Source: Acidobacteriaceae bacterium TAA 166 (GTDB lineage Bacteria > Acidobacteriota > Terriglobia > Terriglobales > Acidobacteriaceae). From it: a stretch of DNA of 64,000 bases. Of this stretch, positions 45,375-53,568 are shown one piece after another; within the stretch, counting starts at the first letter, position 1; every line of letters starts with the position of its first letter. The stretch spans positions 3,898,001 to 3,962,000 of the forward strand of contig ATWD01000001.1 in the NCBI GenBank assembly GCA_000421065.1, written 5' to 3'. The translations under genes and the position numbers were made by a program. The notes under the pieces were generated by a model. That model ran no database searches. It was not told the origin of the DNA and saw nothing but the letters and a program-made list of their open reading frames with translations.

Positions 45375-46249
45375 AGTTTGTAACGTTCACAGGAAAGAAG
45401 TCCGGCGTGCAGAACGTCTCCACCACCCTGAGCCGGGATGTTCCGACGCCGGGTGTGCTGGTGGGCAAGGAGATCGCCGACCTGACGGGGCTCGCCTATC
45501 CTAGCGTGCTGGCGATTCTTGAGGGCGGGGAGATTGCGCTGAGGGAGGTTGCGGCGAAGCTGGAGAAGGCTCCGCGGGTGGCGTTGTCGGAGGTCGATCT
45601 GCAGGCCCCGCTGCGGCCTCCGCGCGTCTTCGGCGTGGGCCTGAACTACGCCTCGCATGCGGCGGAGTCGAAGATGGCGGTGCAGAAGGTTCCGACCGTG
45701 TTCATGAAGCTGACGAGCTCGGTGGTTGGGCCGGACGCCCCGGTGGTTCTGCCGAAGGTCAGCGCGCAGCCGGACTATGAGGCGGAGCTGGGTGTGGTGA
45801 TAGGCAAAGCCGGATACCAGATCAAGGCCGAGGACTGGCAGAAACACGTCTTCGGCTACACGATTGTGAACGATGTGAGCGCTCGCGATGTACAGCTGGC
45901 GACCTCGCAGTGGACGCTGGGGAAGTCGTTTCCGAGCTTCACGCCGCTGGGACCTGCGGTGGTGACGGCGGATGAGGTCGGTGATCCGCATGGGCTTGGT
46001 ATCTCGCTGGCGATCGATGGGGAGACGTTGCAGTCGGCCAATACGCGCGACCTGATCTTCAAGATTCCGGCGCTGATCGAGTACATCTCGAGCACGACGC
46101 CGCTTGAAGTGGGGGATGTGATCAGCACGGGAACTCCCGAGGGCGTGGGGCTGGGACGGACGCCGCAGCGCTGGTTGAAGCCGGATGAAGAGATGGTGAT
46201 CACGATCGAGAAGCTGGGCACGCTGCGCAATCGCACGGTGGCCGAGTAG
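45371..46249 (+). CDS. FAH-family hydrolase, probably 2,4-diketo-3-deoxy-L-fuconate hydrolase
   Basis: 292 residues with the fumarylacetoacetate-hydrolase fold: FGVGLNYASHAAES, metal ligands in DYEAELGVVIG and TIVNDVSARDVQ, and STGTPEGVGLG. In the fucose route this class cleaves 2,4-diketo-3-deoxy-fuconate to pyruvate and lactate. The 4-base overlap with the dehydratase gene shows co-translation. A repeat copy follows 24 bases after the stop. Confidence 0.85.
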   Translation: MKFVTFTGKKSGVQNVSTTLSRDVPTPGVLVGKEIADLTGLAYPSVLAILEGGEIALREVAAKLEKAPRVALSEVDLQAPLRPPRVFGVGLNYASHAAESKMAVQKVPTVFMKLTSSVVGPDAPVVLPKVSAQPDYEAELGVVIGKAGYQIKAEDWQKHVFGYTIVNDVSARDVQLATSQWTLGKSFPSFTPLGPAVVTADEVGDPHGLGISLAIDGETLQSANTRDLIFKIPALIEYISSTTPLEVGDVISTGTPEGVGLGRTPQRWLKPDEEMVITIEKLGTLRNRTVAE

Positions 46250-46273
46250 CTCGCTGTATCGACCTATATAAAG

Positions 46274-46375
46274 GCGATGGCCTGCCGGCCGGGCCCACTG
46301 CGCTCGGCCACCCCACAACGAAGATCTGTTTGGGACCGCCTTATGCGCAGTGGGCCCGCGCGGCAGCTCCTGTCC
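46274..46375. repeat. Shortened palindromic repeat with degenerate inner module; last copy in the window
   Basis: Outer arms GGCCTGCCGGCCGGGCCC and GTGGGCCCGCGCGGCAGC flank a decayed CCCCACAAC-GAAGATCT-GTTTGGG. It lies between convergent stops at 46249 and 46400. Confidence 0.85.
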
Positions 46376-46399
46376 TCAACTGAATAGAGATTCCGGCCT

Positions 46400-48577
46400 T
46401 TACTTTGTGGCCTGAAGCGTGAGGGTGACCTGGGAGGTGTGCCGGAGGGTGGTTCCGGTGGCGTCGGTTGCGGTTGCGATGACGGTGATGGGGTAGCTCT
46501 TGGTCTGGGGGACTCCGCTGTCTGCGCTGTCGCCGCGATTGATGCGGTCACCGCAACCGGTCACGGCCAAGAGTGTGGCGCAGGAGAATAGCGCGAGGAG
46601 AAGCCTTGTTGAGGATCTTCTGCGGGGAATGAAGCCGAGGACGGGAAGCAGGAGGGCAAGAACGTTGGGAAAAGAGGTGGGGCGTGCGCCTGCGGTCTGC
46701 GAGGTGGCTTGCTGAGTCGCGACGGTCATGGTGAAGGTGCCCGAGGTTGTTCCAGGGGGAAGGGTGCCGGGATTGAAGGACGCAGTGGCGAGGTTAGGGA
46801 GTCCGGCGGCGGAGAGCGCGATGGGGCCGGGAAGGCTGCCTTGCACCTGGAGGGTGAAGGTAAAGTCGGCCGAGTTGCCGGAGAGGATGGTCTGGGTGGT
46901 CGAGCCGGAGGGTGCGAGGGTGAAGTCGGCTCCGGTAGGAGGGGTGCTTATGGTGAGGAGCGTCGTCGGCGACGTGCTGGGCTGGAAGTTGAGGTCGCCC
47001 TCGTAAGCGGCGAAGAGACTGTGCGGGCCCGCGGCGAGGGCGGTGGTCGAGAAGACCAGATCCCCGGCCAGGTTGGCGTTGCCCGCGGCGAGCAGGGTGC
47101 TGCCATCGGAGACGATGACGGTTCCGGTGGGAACTCCCCTGGTGGCGCTGACGACGTGCGCGGTGATCAGGACGGGTTGTCCGGGTGCGATGCCGATTGG
47201 GACGGGGCCTATTGGGACCGGTCCGGCACTGGTGCCGGTGACGATGGGGGATGTGGCGAGGGTCAGGGTGGTGGCGCTGGCTGCCCTGGTGACAAGGAGA
47301 GGGAAGGCGGAGCTTTGGGCCGCGGGGTGGGAGGTGTCACCTGCGTAGCTGGCCGTGATGGCGTGCTCGCCTGCGGTGAGGGTGGAGGTATCGAGGGTCG
47401 CGGCTCCGGCGGCAAGGGGGGCGGTGCCTGCCTGAGTGGTGGCTCCGAGGAAAGTGTCGAGGAAGGTGACGGCGCCAGTGGCGCCGGAGCCTGTGGCGAG
47501 GCTGGCGGTGAGGCTGCCGGTGCCGTAGGAGACGGAGAAGGGGCCGGTGAGGGTGAGGGCTGAGGAAGTGACGGCTCCGAGGCCGGCTACGGTGGTGAGG
47601 GTGTCGCCTGTGATCTGGCGGATGCGTTGGTTGCCGGTGTCGGCGAGGGTGATGCGGCCGTCGGGGGAGATGATGGTCGCGCGTGGGCTGTTGAGCGAGG
47701 TGGGGGCGAAGTCCTGGACGCCGTCACCGGCGAGCGTGGTGATGGTGCCGATTTTGGCGTCGATCTGGCGCAGGCGATGGTTAGCGGAGTCGGCGAGGTA
47801 GAGATTGCCGAGCGGGTCGATGGTCAGGCCCTGCGGGAGGGCGAGGCTGGCCGAGGTCGCGGAGCCGGAGTCGCCGGCGTAGCCGAAGGCTCCGTTGCCG
47901 GCGAGGGTGGTGATGACTCCGCTGGTATCGATGCGGCGGATGCGGTGGTTGTGGGTATCGGCGAGGTAGAGATTGCCGGCGGCATCGGCGGCGAGGCCGG
48001 CGGGGGAGTCGAGCAGGGCGGCGGTGGCTTGAGCGGTGTCGCCTGAGAATCCCTGGGTGCCGGTGCCGGCGACGGTGGTGAGGATGCCGGTCGGGAGATC
48101 GATGCGGCGGATCTGGTGGCTTCCAGCATCGGCGATGAAGAGATGGCTTTTGGTGTCGAGCGCGAGCGCGATGGGGCGGTTGAGCGAGGCGTTGAGGGTG
48201 GTGATGGCTCCGGTCGCCAGGTTGACGGTGCGGATGGCGTGGTTGTGGGTGTCGGCGATGTAGAGCGTGGTGGCGTCGAGGGCGAGGCCGGCGGGGGAGT
48301 CGAGCAGAGCGGCGGTGGCTGGGCCGCCATCGCCGTCGTAGCCCTGGGTGCCGGTTCCCGCGATGGTGGTGATGCGGCTGGTGGGGTCGATCTTGCGGAT
48401 GACGTGGTTGGCGGTCTCGGCGAGGTAGAGGTCGCCCTGGGGGCTGTAGGCGATGGCGGAGGGAAGAAGGAGGGGGACGTTGGCGGCGAGGTTCTGGGGG
48501 CGGAGCCAGGGCGTTAATAACGGCAGGGCTACGCAGACGATGATGCACGAGAGAAGACGTGCCGTCGAGCGTGACAT
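46400..48577 (-). CDS. Secreted NHL-repeat/Ig-like protein with C-terminal membrane and TGCG motif
   Basis: 725 residues. Signal peptide (STARLLSCIIVCVALPLL), then six or so NHL beta-propeller repeats (pattern GLALDA..LYIADTHNHAIR, TTVAGTGTQGFSGD), then Ig-like Big_3-type domains (GAVTFLD, AGEHAITASYAGD, GPHSLFAAYEGD). The C-terminus has LLLPVLGFIPRRRSST, a hydrophobic helix LLLALFSCATLLAVTGCG, and a last beta domain. This tail arrangement recurs in Acidobacteriota surface proteins. Likely exposed on the cell surface or secreted; ligand unknown. Confidence 0.8.
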   Translation of the reverse strand: MSRSTARLLSCIIVCVALPLLTPWLRPQNLAANVPLLLPSAIAYSPQGDLYLAETANHVIRKIDPTSRITTIAGTGTQGYDGDGGPATAALLDSPAGLALDATTLYIADTHNHAIRTVNLATGAITTLNASLNRPIALALDTKSHLFIADAGSHQIRRIDLPTGILTTVAGTGTQGFSGDTAQATAALLDSPAGLAADAAGNLYLADTHNHRIRRIDTSGVITTLAGNGAFGYAGDSGSATSASLALPQGLTIDPLGNLYLADSANHRLRQIDAKIGTITTLAGDGVQDFAPTSLNSPRATIISPDGRITLADTGNQRIRQITGDTLTTVAGLGAVTSSALTLTGPFSVSYGTGSLTASLATGSGATGAVTFLDTFLGATTQAGTAPLAAGAATLDTSTLTAGEHAITASYAGDTSHPAAQSSAFPLLVTRAASATTLTLATSPIVTGTSAGPVPIGPVPIGIAPGQPVLITAHVVSATRGVPTGTVIVSDGSTLLAAGNANLAGDLVFSTTALAAGPHSLFAAYEGDLNFQPSTSPTTLLTISTPPTGADFTLAPSGSTTQTILSGNSADFTFTLQVQGSLPGPIALSAAGLPNLATASFNPGTLPPGTTSGTFTMTVATQQATSQTAGARPTSFPNVLALLLPVLGFIPRRRSSTRLLLALFSCATLLAVTGCGDRINRGDSADSGVPQTKSYPITVIATATDATGTTLRHTSQVTLTLQATK

Positions 48578-48784
48578 AGAGGAGTGCGTAAGGCCCATGG
48601 GAGTCCGCAGTGATGATGGCATGCGGAGGAAAGAGCAAGGAATCCCATTTCAGGGGGATATGGGAGATGGAAATCATTGGAAGAGAGTTGTGGAACAGAA
48701 CGCATAGCCTTATGCCTCTGTTGACCGATTATTTAACGATTCGTTCTTTGTCTTAGCCATGCTCTTTCCCCTAACTATTAGGGT

Positions 48785-48830
48785 GTCATCCTTCGACTGC
48801 GCTCCCTTCGGGAACTCCGTTCAGGATGAG
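48785..48830. repeat. Short interspersed repeat, third copy
   Basis: GTCATCCTTCGACTGCGCTC, then CCTTCGGGAACTCCGTTCAG and GATGAG; related to the copies at 27458 and 27507. Confidence 0.5.
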
Positions 48831-48876
48831 AATTATATCGTAAATAAATATAAACAAACAAGATAATTTTATGATA

Positions 48877-48950
48877 GTATCTGTACAAGTCCTGCACAGA
48901 TACGAGGATTCAACGACTTACGAAAAAATCCTACACGGAATCTGCACAGA
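48877..48950. repeat. Inverted and direct repeats upstream of the integrase
   Basis: GTATCTGT (48877-48884) and ACAGATAC (48896-48903) form an 8-bp inverted repeat, and CTGCACAGA occurs at 48892 and again at about 48942. Candidates for recombinase arm sites or an operator for int. Confidence 0.5.
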
Positions 48951-48976
48951 ACGAGTCAAACAGCAGGAGGCGAATT

Positions 48977-50404
48977 ATGGTATTCGTCACCGAAAAAGAG
49001 GAGCTGAAGCCCGGCCTGATTCTCTTCCGGCGCGGCGACGTGGATCATCACATGTGGTATTGCCGCATGAAGATGCCGAAGGCCGACCGCTACAAAACGG
49101 TTTCGCTCAAAACAACGGATAGAGAAGCGGCGCGGGAACGCGCCTTCGATCAAGACGCGGACGTTCGATTCCGCATCAAGCATGACGTTCCTGTGTTCAA
49201 CCGCCCTTTCCGCGATGTGGCGCACGAGTATCTGCTAACGCAGGAGGCGCGGGCGAAGCGCGGCGAGATCAGCGCCGCGCGGCCTAAGAAACTCCGTGCC
49301 GTCATCGAAGGCACGCTAGACAGATACGCCGGTTCCACGCAGGTACACCTTATCGGTGATGAGCGTTGGGGCGGCTATCCGGCATGGCGGCGGGAGAACG
49401 GCGCGGGACGCCACCGGCGCAATGGCGTTCGGGAAATCACCGCAGCAACAGCTCAGACCTTTGCGGACCATGAAGCCGAGCGCCGCACCAAGGTTCAGCA
49501 AACTTTGGGCATCCGGGTTTTGAAGCCGATTGAAGTCAAGCCTTCCGATGAACGGGTGGTCCCTTTCATCAGCGATTCCACCATCAGGTTTGAAATGTCC
49601 ATCTTCGGAGCGGTGATGAACTACGCCGTCAAGAAGCGTTATGTTCCGGCAAGCCAGCGTTTCGACGAGCGCCCGAAGCTCAAGACGATGCGGCGGGACG
49701 AGTTCACGCTGGAGGAATATCGCAAACTCCACACTATAGGCCGCAAGTGGATTGCGGAAGCCGATAAGCCTTCGAGCATCTGGTATCGCACCGTCACCTA
49801 CAACATGATTCTGATTGCCTGCAATACAGGCATGAGGCCAGTGGAGATGAAGAATCTCCGCTGGCGCGACATCATGCCCGCGAAAGACCGCGAGGGCCGC
49901 GAGATCGTTGTCCTGTTCGTGCAGGGCAAGGACAAATCGCGTCAACTGGTCGCGCCCAAGAGTGTCGGAGATTACCTAGAACGCATCCGCATTATCTCCA
50001 AAGCCACGGAACAGGACGACAGAGTATTTACCAACATTGCGGGCAAGCCTGCTAAAACGCTTTATAGTTCCTTGATTGCCGATCTTCTGAGAGAAGCAAA
50101 TTTGCGCGAAGGAACGCAGGGCGTTCCGCGCTCGACGTATTGCTTCCGGCATACTTATGCCACGCTTCGCTTGCAGGAAGGCGTGGACGTGTATTTCCTT
50201 GCCGAGCAGATGGGAACCTCCGTCCACATGATTGAAAGCCACTATGGGCATGTGAACACCATCAAGCACGCCGACCGCGTGTTGCAGGGGATGGCCGGAT
50301 GGGAGCTGCCGCACCCGGAAGTGGATGTTACCAGGGCTAAAGCGTCGAAGGCGGCGGAGACGCACGATAAATCCAAACGAGGTCAGCACCGCAGGGTAGG
50401 CTGA
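48977..50404 (+). CDS. Tyrosine recombinase/integrase
   Basis: A 475-residue phage-type site-specific recombinase. Catalytic residues: Arg287 (NTGMRPVEMKNLRW), Arg391 in the box II RHTY (CFRHTYAT), and the nucleophile Tyr423 in SHYGHV. The N-terminal third is a SAM-like/arm-binding region. GGAGG lies 8 bases before ATG 48977. It catalyses integration and excision of the element that begins here; neighbours to the right are mobile-element genes. Confidence 0.92.
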   Translation: MVFVTEKEELKPGLILFRRGDVDHHMWYCRMKMPKADRYKTVSLKTTDREAARERAFDQDADVRFRIKHDVPVFNRPFRDVAHEYLLTQEARAKRGEISAARPKKLRAVIEGTLDRYAGSTQVHLIGDERWGGYPAWRRENGAGRHRRNGVREITAATAQTFADHEAERRTKVQQTLGIRVLKPIEVKPSDERVVPFISDSTIRFEMSIFGAVMNYAVKKRYVPASQRFDERPKLKTMRRDEFTLEEYRKLHTIGRKWIAEADKPSSIWYRTVTYNMILIACNTGMRPVEMKNLRWRDIMPAKDREGREIVVLFVQGKDKSRQLVAPKSVGDYLERIRIISKATEQDDRVFTNIAGKPAKTLYSSLIADLLREANLREGTQGVPRSTYCFRHTYATLRLQEGVDVYFLAEQMGTSVHMIESHYGHVNTIKHADRVLQGMAGWELPHPEVDVTRAKASKAAETHDKSKRGQHRRVG

Positions 50405-50497
50405 CCGTGGAACTCCCGAAGCCGTTTTGGGCCGGAGCCGTGGCGGAGGCTGGCGTAGGGAGTTCAATATCTATTCATCCCTTCGGATATTGGTTCT

Positions 50498-50577
50498 GAT
50501 TTGCCGCTGCCCCGCCGGGGCGTTCTTAGCGGCAAATCTTCGCGCACGAGCCGCCGCTGGCGGCTGTTCTTCGTGCG
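50498..50577. repeat. Two adjacent strong hairpins downstream of the integrase gene
   Basis: Hairpin 1: ATTTGCCGCT (50498-50507) pairs with AGCGGCAAAT (50527-50536), enclosing GCCCC-GCC-GGGGC. Hairpin 2: GCGCACGA (50541-50548) pairs with TCGTGCGC (50570-50577), enclosing GCCGCC-GCT-GGCGGC. They lie between the int and higA stops (convergent), so termination is the simplest role; a transfer-origin role is possible. Confidence 0.7.
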
Positions 50578-50628
50578 CTTTGTGTGGTCCTTCCTCAACC
50601 GCGCCGTTGAGGTTCCCCGGCAGATTGC

Positions 50629-50928
50629 CTAATGTGTGGCGGCCAACACGGAGATGCGCGGTACACGGATTTGATTCTCACGCTTACGCGTTTGCGCGAT
50701 GTCGTAAGACGACTGCATACGCATCAACGTGTCCATCTTCACTCCGAAGGCTTTCTCGATGCGGAGCGCCATATCCCCGGATAAGTCGGCCTTGCCGTTG
50801 AGCAGACTGGATAAGGTAGGCCGCGAGACGCGCAACGCTATCGCCGCTGCCGTGACCGTCAAGCCTGCGGCTTCGATAATCTCTGTCCGAATGAAATCCC
50901 CAGGATGGGGCGGGTTCTTCATTGGCAT
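50629..50928 (-). CDS. higA: HigA-family antitoxin (XRE helix-turn-helix)
   Basis: A 99-residue antitoxin of the HigA/VapI type: NPPHPGDFIRTEIIEAAGLTVTAAAIALRVSRPTLSSLLNGKADLSGDMALRIEKAFG spans the HTH (split here; about residues 5-62). AAGGAGAAAACGCT precedes ATG 50928. It follows the toxin gene by 18 bases on the same strand (higBA order) and would neutralise HigB and repress the operon. Confidence 0.9.
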   Translation of the reverse strand: MPMKNPPHPGDFIRTEIIEAAGLTVTAAAIALRVSRPTLSSLLNGKADLSGDMALRIEKAFGVKMDTLMRMQSSYDIAQTRKRENQIRVPRISVLAATH

Positions 50929-50946
50929 AGCGTTTTCTCCTTCGGC

Positions 50947-51237
50947 TTAGTGGTAGTCCTCTAAGTTCATGTCGTAAATCTCGCGTTCGGCTGTGTCGAT
51001 ACGAAAGGTCAAACGCCGATTGGCCGTTACGCTCAGGCTCCATGTGCCCTTGCGGTCGCCCGTTAAGGTATGCGCCTTCCATGAGGGAAGCATCCGCAAC
51101 TCTTCCGAGTCTTCCATGTCGTCCAGAAAGGCAAGCATCTTGCGGAGTTTGCCCACCGTATCGGGCGGAACGCCTTTGGTGGCGTCGTCCGCGTAGAGCT
51201 TCTTCAAACCCTTATGGATGAAGTTGCGTATCCTCAC
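50947..51237 (-). CDS. higB: HigB/RelE-family toxin
   Basis: A 96-residue ribosome-dependent mRNA interferase of the HigB type: RNFIHKGLKKLYADD, LRMLPSWKAHTLTGDRKGTW, RLTFRID and NLEDYH are family features. GTG 51237 is chosen because it gives the standard HigB N-terminus; no good ribosome-binding site is visible, so expression is probably low. Pairs with higA downstream as an addiction module stabilising the element. Confidence 0.85.
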   Translation of the reverse strand: MRIRNFIHKGLKKLYADDATKGVPPDTVGKLRKMLAFLDDMEDSEELRMLPSWKAHTLTGDRKGTWSLSVTANRRLTFRIDTAEREIYDMNLEDYH

Positions 51238-51692
51238 CTGAACAACTGTAGCCTGTAGCCTAACACTTGTCAAAGGCAGAGATGCCGTTTCCATACTGTT
51301 TCGGGAAGGATGCTGCGCCCTTCCCGCGCTGCAACCGCCCATAGTACCGGGCGTTTTCCGCTTCCCATCCATGCGGGGCCGTTCCTTCCCCGCAACGCCT
51401 CTCCCTGAAATTGGGCGCGCTGACGCGCACGGATGCGGTAGACAAGCCTCCTAATGGGGCGCTGCCCCCTCGCGCCCGCAAGCAGTCTCCCCAGGCTTCC
51501 GCGCTGCGCTTGTGCAGCCCTCCGCTCACGCTTCGCCCTTTCCACTCTCGCTGCGCTTCGTTGCAAGGGTGGGCGATCCCCCTCTGCTTGCAGTTGCTAC
51601 CCCCCGCGTTCGCCACGTGGCGTTCGGCATATAGGTACATGCCGACAAGCACGACATGAAAAGCAAAAGCAACGACGAGGGAGGAAGCACCC
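51238..51692. other. Non-coding region between higB and ardC with palindromes
   Basis: About 455 bases with no credible gene despite open minus-strand frames. It has strand-asymmetric, purine-biased short motifs (GAAGCG/GAGCG type when read on the minus strand), a perfect 12-bp palindrome CGCCACGTGGCG (51611-51622), and an inverted repeat CGGCAT-N8-ATGCCG (51625-51644) just upstream of ardC. It could contain promoters for both genes and possibly a transfer origin. Confidence 0.5.
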
Positions 51693-52643
51693 ATGAAGAA
51701 GCCAAGCACCAGCAGCAGGCCGAGCATCTACCAGACCGTTACCGACCGCATTATTTCCAGCCTCAAAGCAGGCGTGATTCCGTGGGAGAAGCCGTGGAAG
51801 ACTCCGCGCTACGCAGGCGGGCCGTTCCCGCGCAACTTCTATACTGGCAAGCCCTACCGTGGCATCAATGTTCTGTTGCTTTGGTCGAGTGAGTACAGCT
51901 CCCCGTTCTGGCTTACGTTCAAGCAGGCGCAGGCGTTGAAAGGCAACGTCCGCAAAGGCGAACACGGAACGCCGATTGTCTTTTACAAGCAGCTTCCCGA
52001 ATATACGAAGAAAACCGAGCATGGCAGAGAAGAGGATGAGCGCGTTCCCTTCGTTCTTTGCCACTACACGGTTTTCAACGTGGAGCAATGCGACGGCCTC
52101 ACGCTGCCTGAAATCTCGCAGCCCGCCATCGCGCCGGAGGTGGACGAGGACGAGCTTTGCGAAAGCATCGTGAACGGTTGGGAGAACCGGCCCGCTCTCT
52201 ATCTCAACAGCCTCACTGAGTACCGCGCTTACTATCGGCCAAGCACCGATTCCGTCCACATGCCCGCCCGCTCCCGCTTCGTGGATGCGCCGCACTATTA
52301 CAGCACCCTGTTTCACGAGCTGGTACACAGCACCGGCCATGAGAGCCGCTTGCATCGCACCTTTGGCGACCGATTCGGAGATGAGCTTTACAGCAAGGAG
52401 GAGCTGGTAGCGGAGATGGGAGCCGCGTTTCTCTCCGCTATTGCTGGCATCGCCAACGAGCACACCGACCGCAACACCACCGCATACATTCAGAACTGGA
52501 TTGCCAAGCTGGAAGAGGATAACCGCCTTATTCTGCACGCCGCCAACGCGCAGAGAGCCGTGGACATGATTCTTGGCAGCACCTTTGAGGAAGAGAAGGA
52601 GGCAACGGAAGAGGAAGCCAGGCCGCTTGCGGTTGCTTCCTGA
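51693..52643 (+). CDS. ArdC-type antirestriction protein (ssDNA-binding N-domain plus zincin-like metallopeptidase)
   Basis: 316 residues. The N-terminal ArdC domain (SIYQTVTDRIISSLKAGVIPWEKPW ... YRGINVLLL ... WLTFKQAQALKGNVRKGEHG) binds single-stranded DNA in the plasmid prototype. The C-terminal zincin domain has HELVH (His208-His212), followed by TGHESRL and KEELVAEMGAAFL. Such proteins protect entering conjugative DNA from restriction. The ATG at 51693 begins the family N-terminus. A clear terminator follows. Confidence 0.88.
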   Translation: MKKPSTSSRPSIYQTVTDRIISSLKAGVIPWEKPWKTPRYAGGPFPRNFYTGKPYRGINVLLLWSSEYSSPFWLTFKQAQALKGNVRKGEHGTPIVFYKQLPEYTKKTEHGREEDERVPFVLCHYTVFNVEQCDGLTLPEISQPAIAPEVDEDELCESIVNGWENRPALYLNSLTEYRAYYRPSTDSVHMPARSRFVDAPHYYSTLFHELVHSTGHESRLHRTFGDRFGDELYSKEELVAEMGAAFLSAIAGIANEHTDRNTTAYIQNWIAKLEEDNRLILHAANAQRAVDMILGSTFEEEKEATEEEARPLAVAS

Positions 52644-52670
52644 AGTCTACGGCAGCGGCCACTTACGATG

Positions 52671-52701
52671 ATGGAGCCTGTTTCCCAGGCTCCATTTTTT
52701 C
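52671..52701 (+). terminator. Rho-independent terminator after ardC
   Basis: ATGGAGCCTG-TTTCC-CAGGCTCCAT, a 10-bp perfect stem followed by six T, 28 bases after the ardC stop. Confidence 0.92.
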
Positions 52702-52780
52702 CGGCACTTCGCGCCGGTAAGGAGATCAAATTTCCCGCTCCGGGCTGATATGCGACCGAATGTGTCGTAATTTATCTATA

Positions 52781-52877
52781 TTGATGGTGAAAGGGTTTTT
52801 CAGGTCTTTGAGCGACCCTCGCGGCTGTCTTTTGGCGAAGCACCACGAGGGCCTGGAGATCGACAACCCGAAGGCTG
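52781..52877 (+). ncRNA. Candidate structured leader RNA, copy A (upstream of the sigma-factor gene)
   Basis: Shares with copy B (55124-55235) an order of motifs: TTGAT, AAGGG plus T-run, a hairpin, then GAGATCGA-x-AAC and GAA-GG-TGA. The hairpin stem is CCCTCG (52816-52821) with CGAGGG (52846-52851), then a C/A mismatch and two G-C pairs, closing the loop CTGTCTTTTGGCGAAGCA (52825-52842). The stem differs from copy B in nearly every base but pairs fully. No known riboswitch class was recognised. Confidence 0.6.
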
Positions 52878-52935
52878 ACGACTGATTTGTGAGTATAGGA
52901 TGCCGCCACCATAGTTGCAAGAAAGGCACTTCTAT

Positions 52936-53553
52936 ATGGCTGGCAACATTCTCTTCTGGCGAACAACGGCCCCTGTTGCTTGCATGGAGGATGCGACCCT
53001 CACAAGCCTAACGGTTGAGAGCGATGCGGCCCAGCCTGATACTCGCCTGCTTGAACTGGAGATGACCTACATCCTTCGTCGTCCAGATGTGATCCGGTCG
53101 CTGGTGAAATATGGCGTTGATTTCATCGAGGCGGAAGACATCACACAGGAGGTTTTTCTCCGCACACTGGATAGGCCAGCACAGAATAATCCACCCGACA
53201 ATTTATTTAGCTGGCTACTTACGTGCGCCCGAAATATCGCTGTAGATCGTTACCGGCATCATCGCAAGGAGGTGCCGGTTCCGGCTGCGGTATGGAAGCA
53301 GTGGGAGAAAAGCATGGCGGACCCAAAGGCCGATACGGAAGCTACCGTTCTTGAAGAAGATCGCTACAAGCATGTCATGGAAGCAATCTCAAAGTTGAAT
53401 GAGCAGGAGCAGCAGTGCCTTGCACTGCGAAGTCAAGGAAGCAGCTTCCGCGAAATCGCTTCCGTTCTCAATATCTCGCTGCGTCAGGCCGCATACATCA
53501 CCGATGTTGCAGTGGACAAACTCCGCCGAAAACTGCAATCTACCCCTCAGTAG
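52936..53553 (+). CDS. ECF-like sigma factor
   Basis: A 205-residue sigma-70-family factor with region 2 (IEAEDITQEVFLRTLDRP ... LFSWLLTCARNIAVDRYRHHRK) and region 4 (LNEQEQQCLALRSQGSSFREIASVLNISLRQAAYITDVAVDKLRRKL). ATG 52936 has AAGAAAGG 10 bases upstream. The next gene is a zinc-binding anti-sigma factor and then a TonB receptor, an arrangement comparable to FecI-FecR-FecA iron systems. It probably transcribes the receptor operon. Confidence 0.87.
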   Translation: MAGNILFWRTTAPVACMEDATLTSLTVESDAAQPDTRLLELEMTYILRRPDVIRSLVKYGVDFIEAEDITQEVFLRTLDRPAQNNPPDNLFSWLLTCARNIAVDRYRHHRKEVPVPAAVWKQWEKSMADPKADTEATVLEEDRYKHVMEAISKLNEQEQQCLALRSQGSSFREIASVLNISLRQAAYITDVAVDKLRRKLQSTPQ

Positions 53554-53568
53554 TAAAACAATTTTATT

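Larger units (their letters stand above)
48578..48976. other. Non-coding junction between backbone and integrated element
   Basis: Contains a short interspersed repeat at 48785-48830 and then an abrupt switch to AT-rich sequence (about 48831-48875) leading into the integrase gene. No tRNA or other usual integration target could be recognised. The left attachment site of the element most likely lies between 48831 and 48976. Confidence 0.5.

Noticed and set aside
48578..48976. tRNA gene as integration target next to the integrase
   Set aside because: Searched by eye on both strands for a T-arm (GGTTCGAATCC-like) and cloverleaf; nothing convincing found.
51270..51690. Overlapping open frames on both strands between higB and ardC
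   Set aside because: Translations are low-complexity and mutually overlapping; no start signal. Treated as non-coding regulatory sequence.
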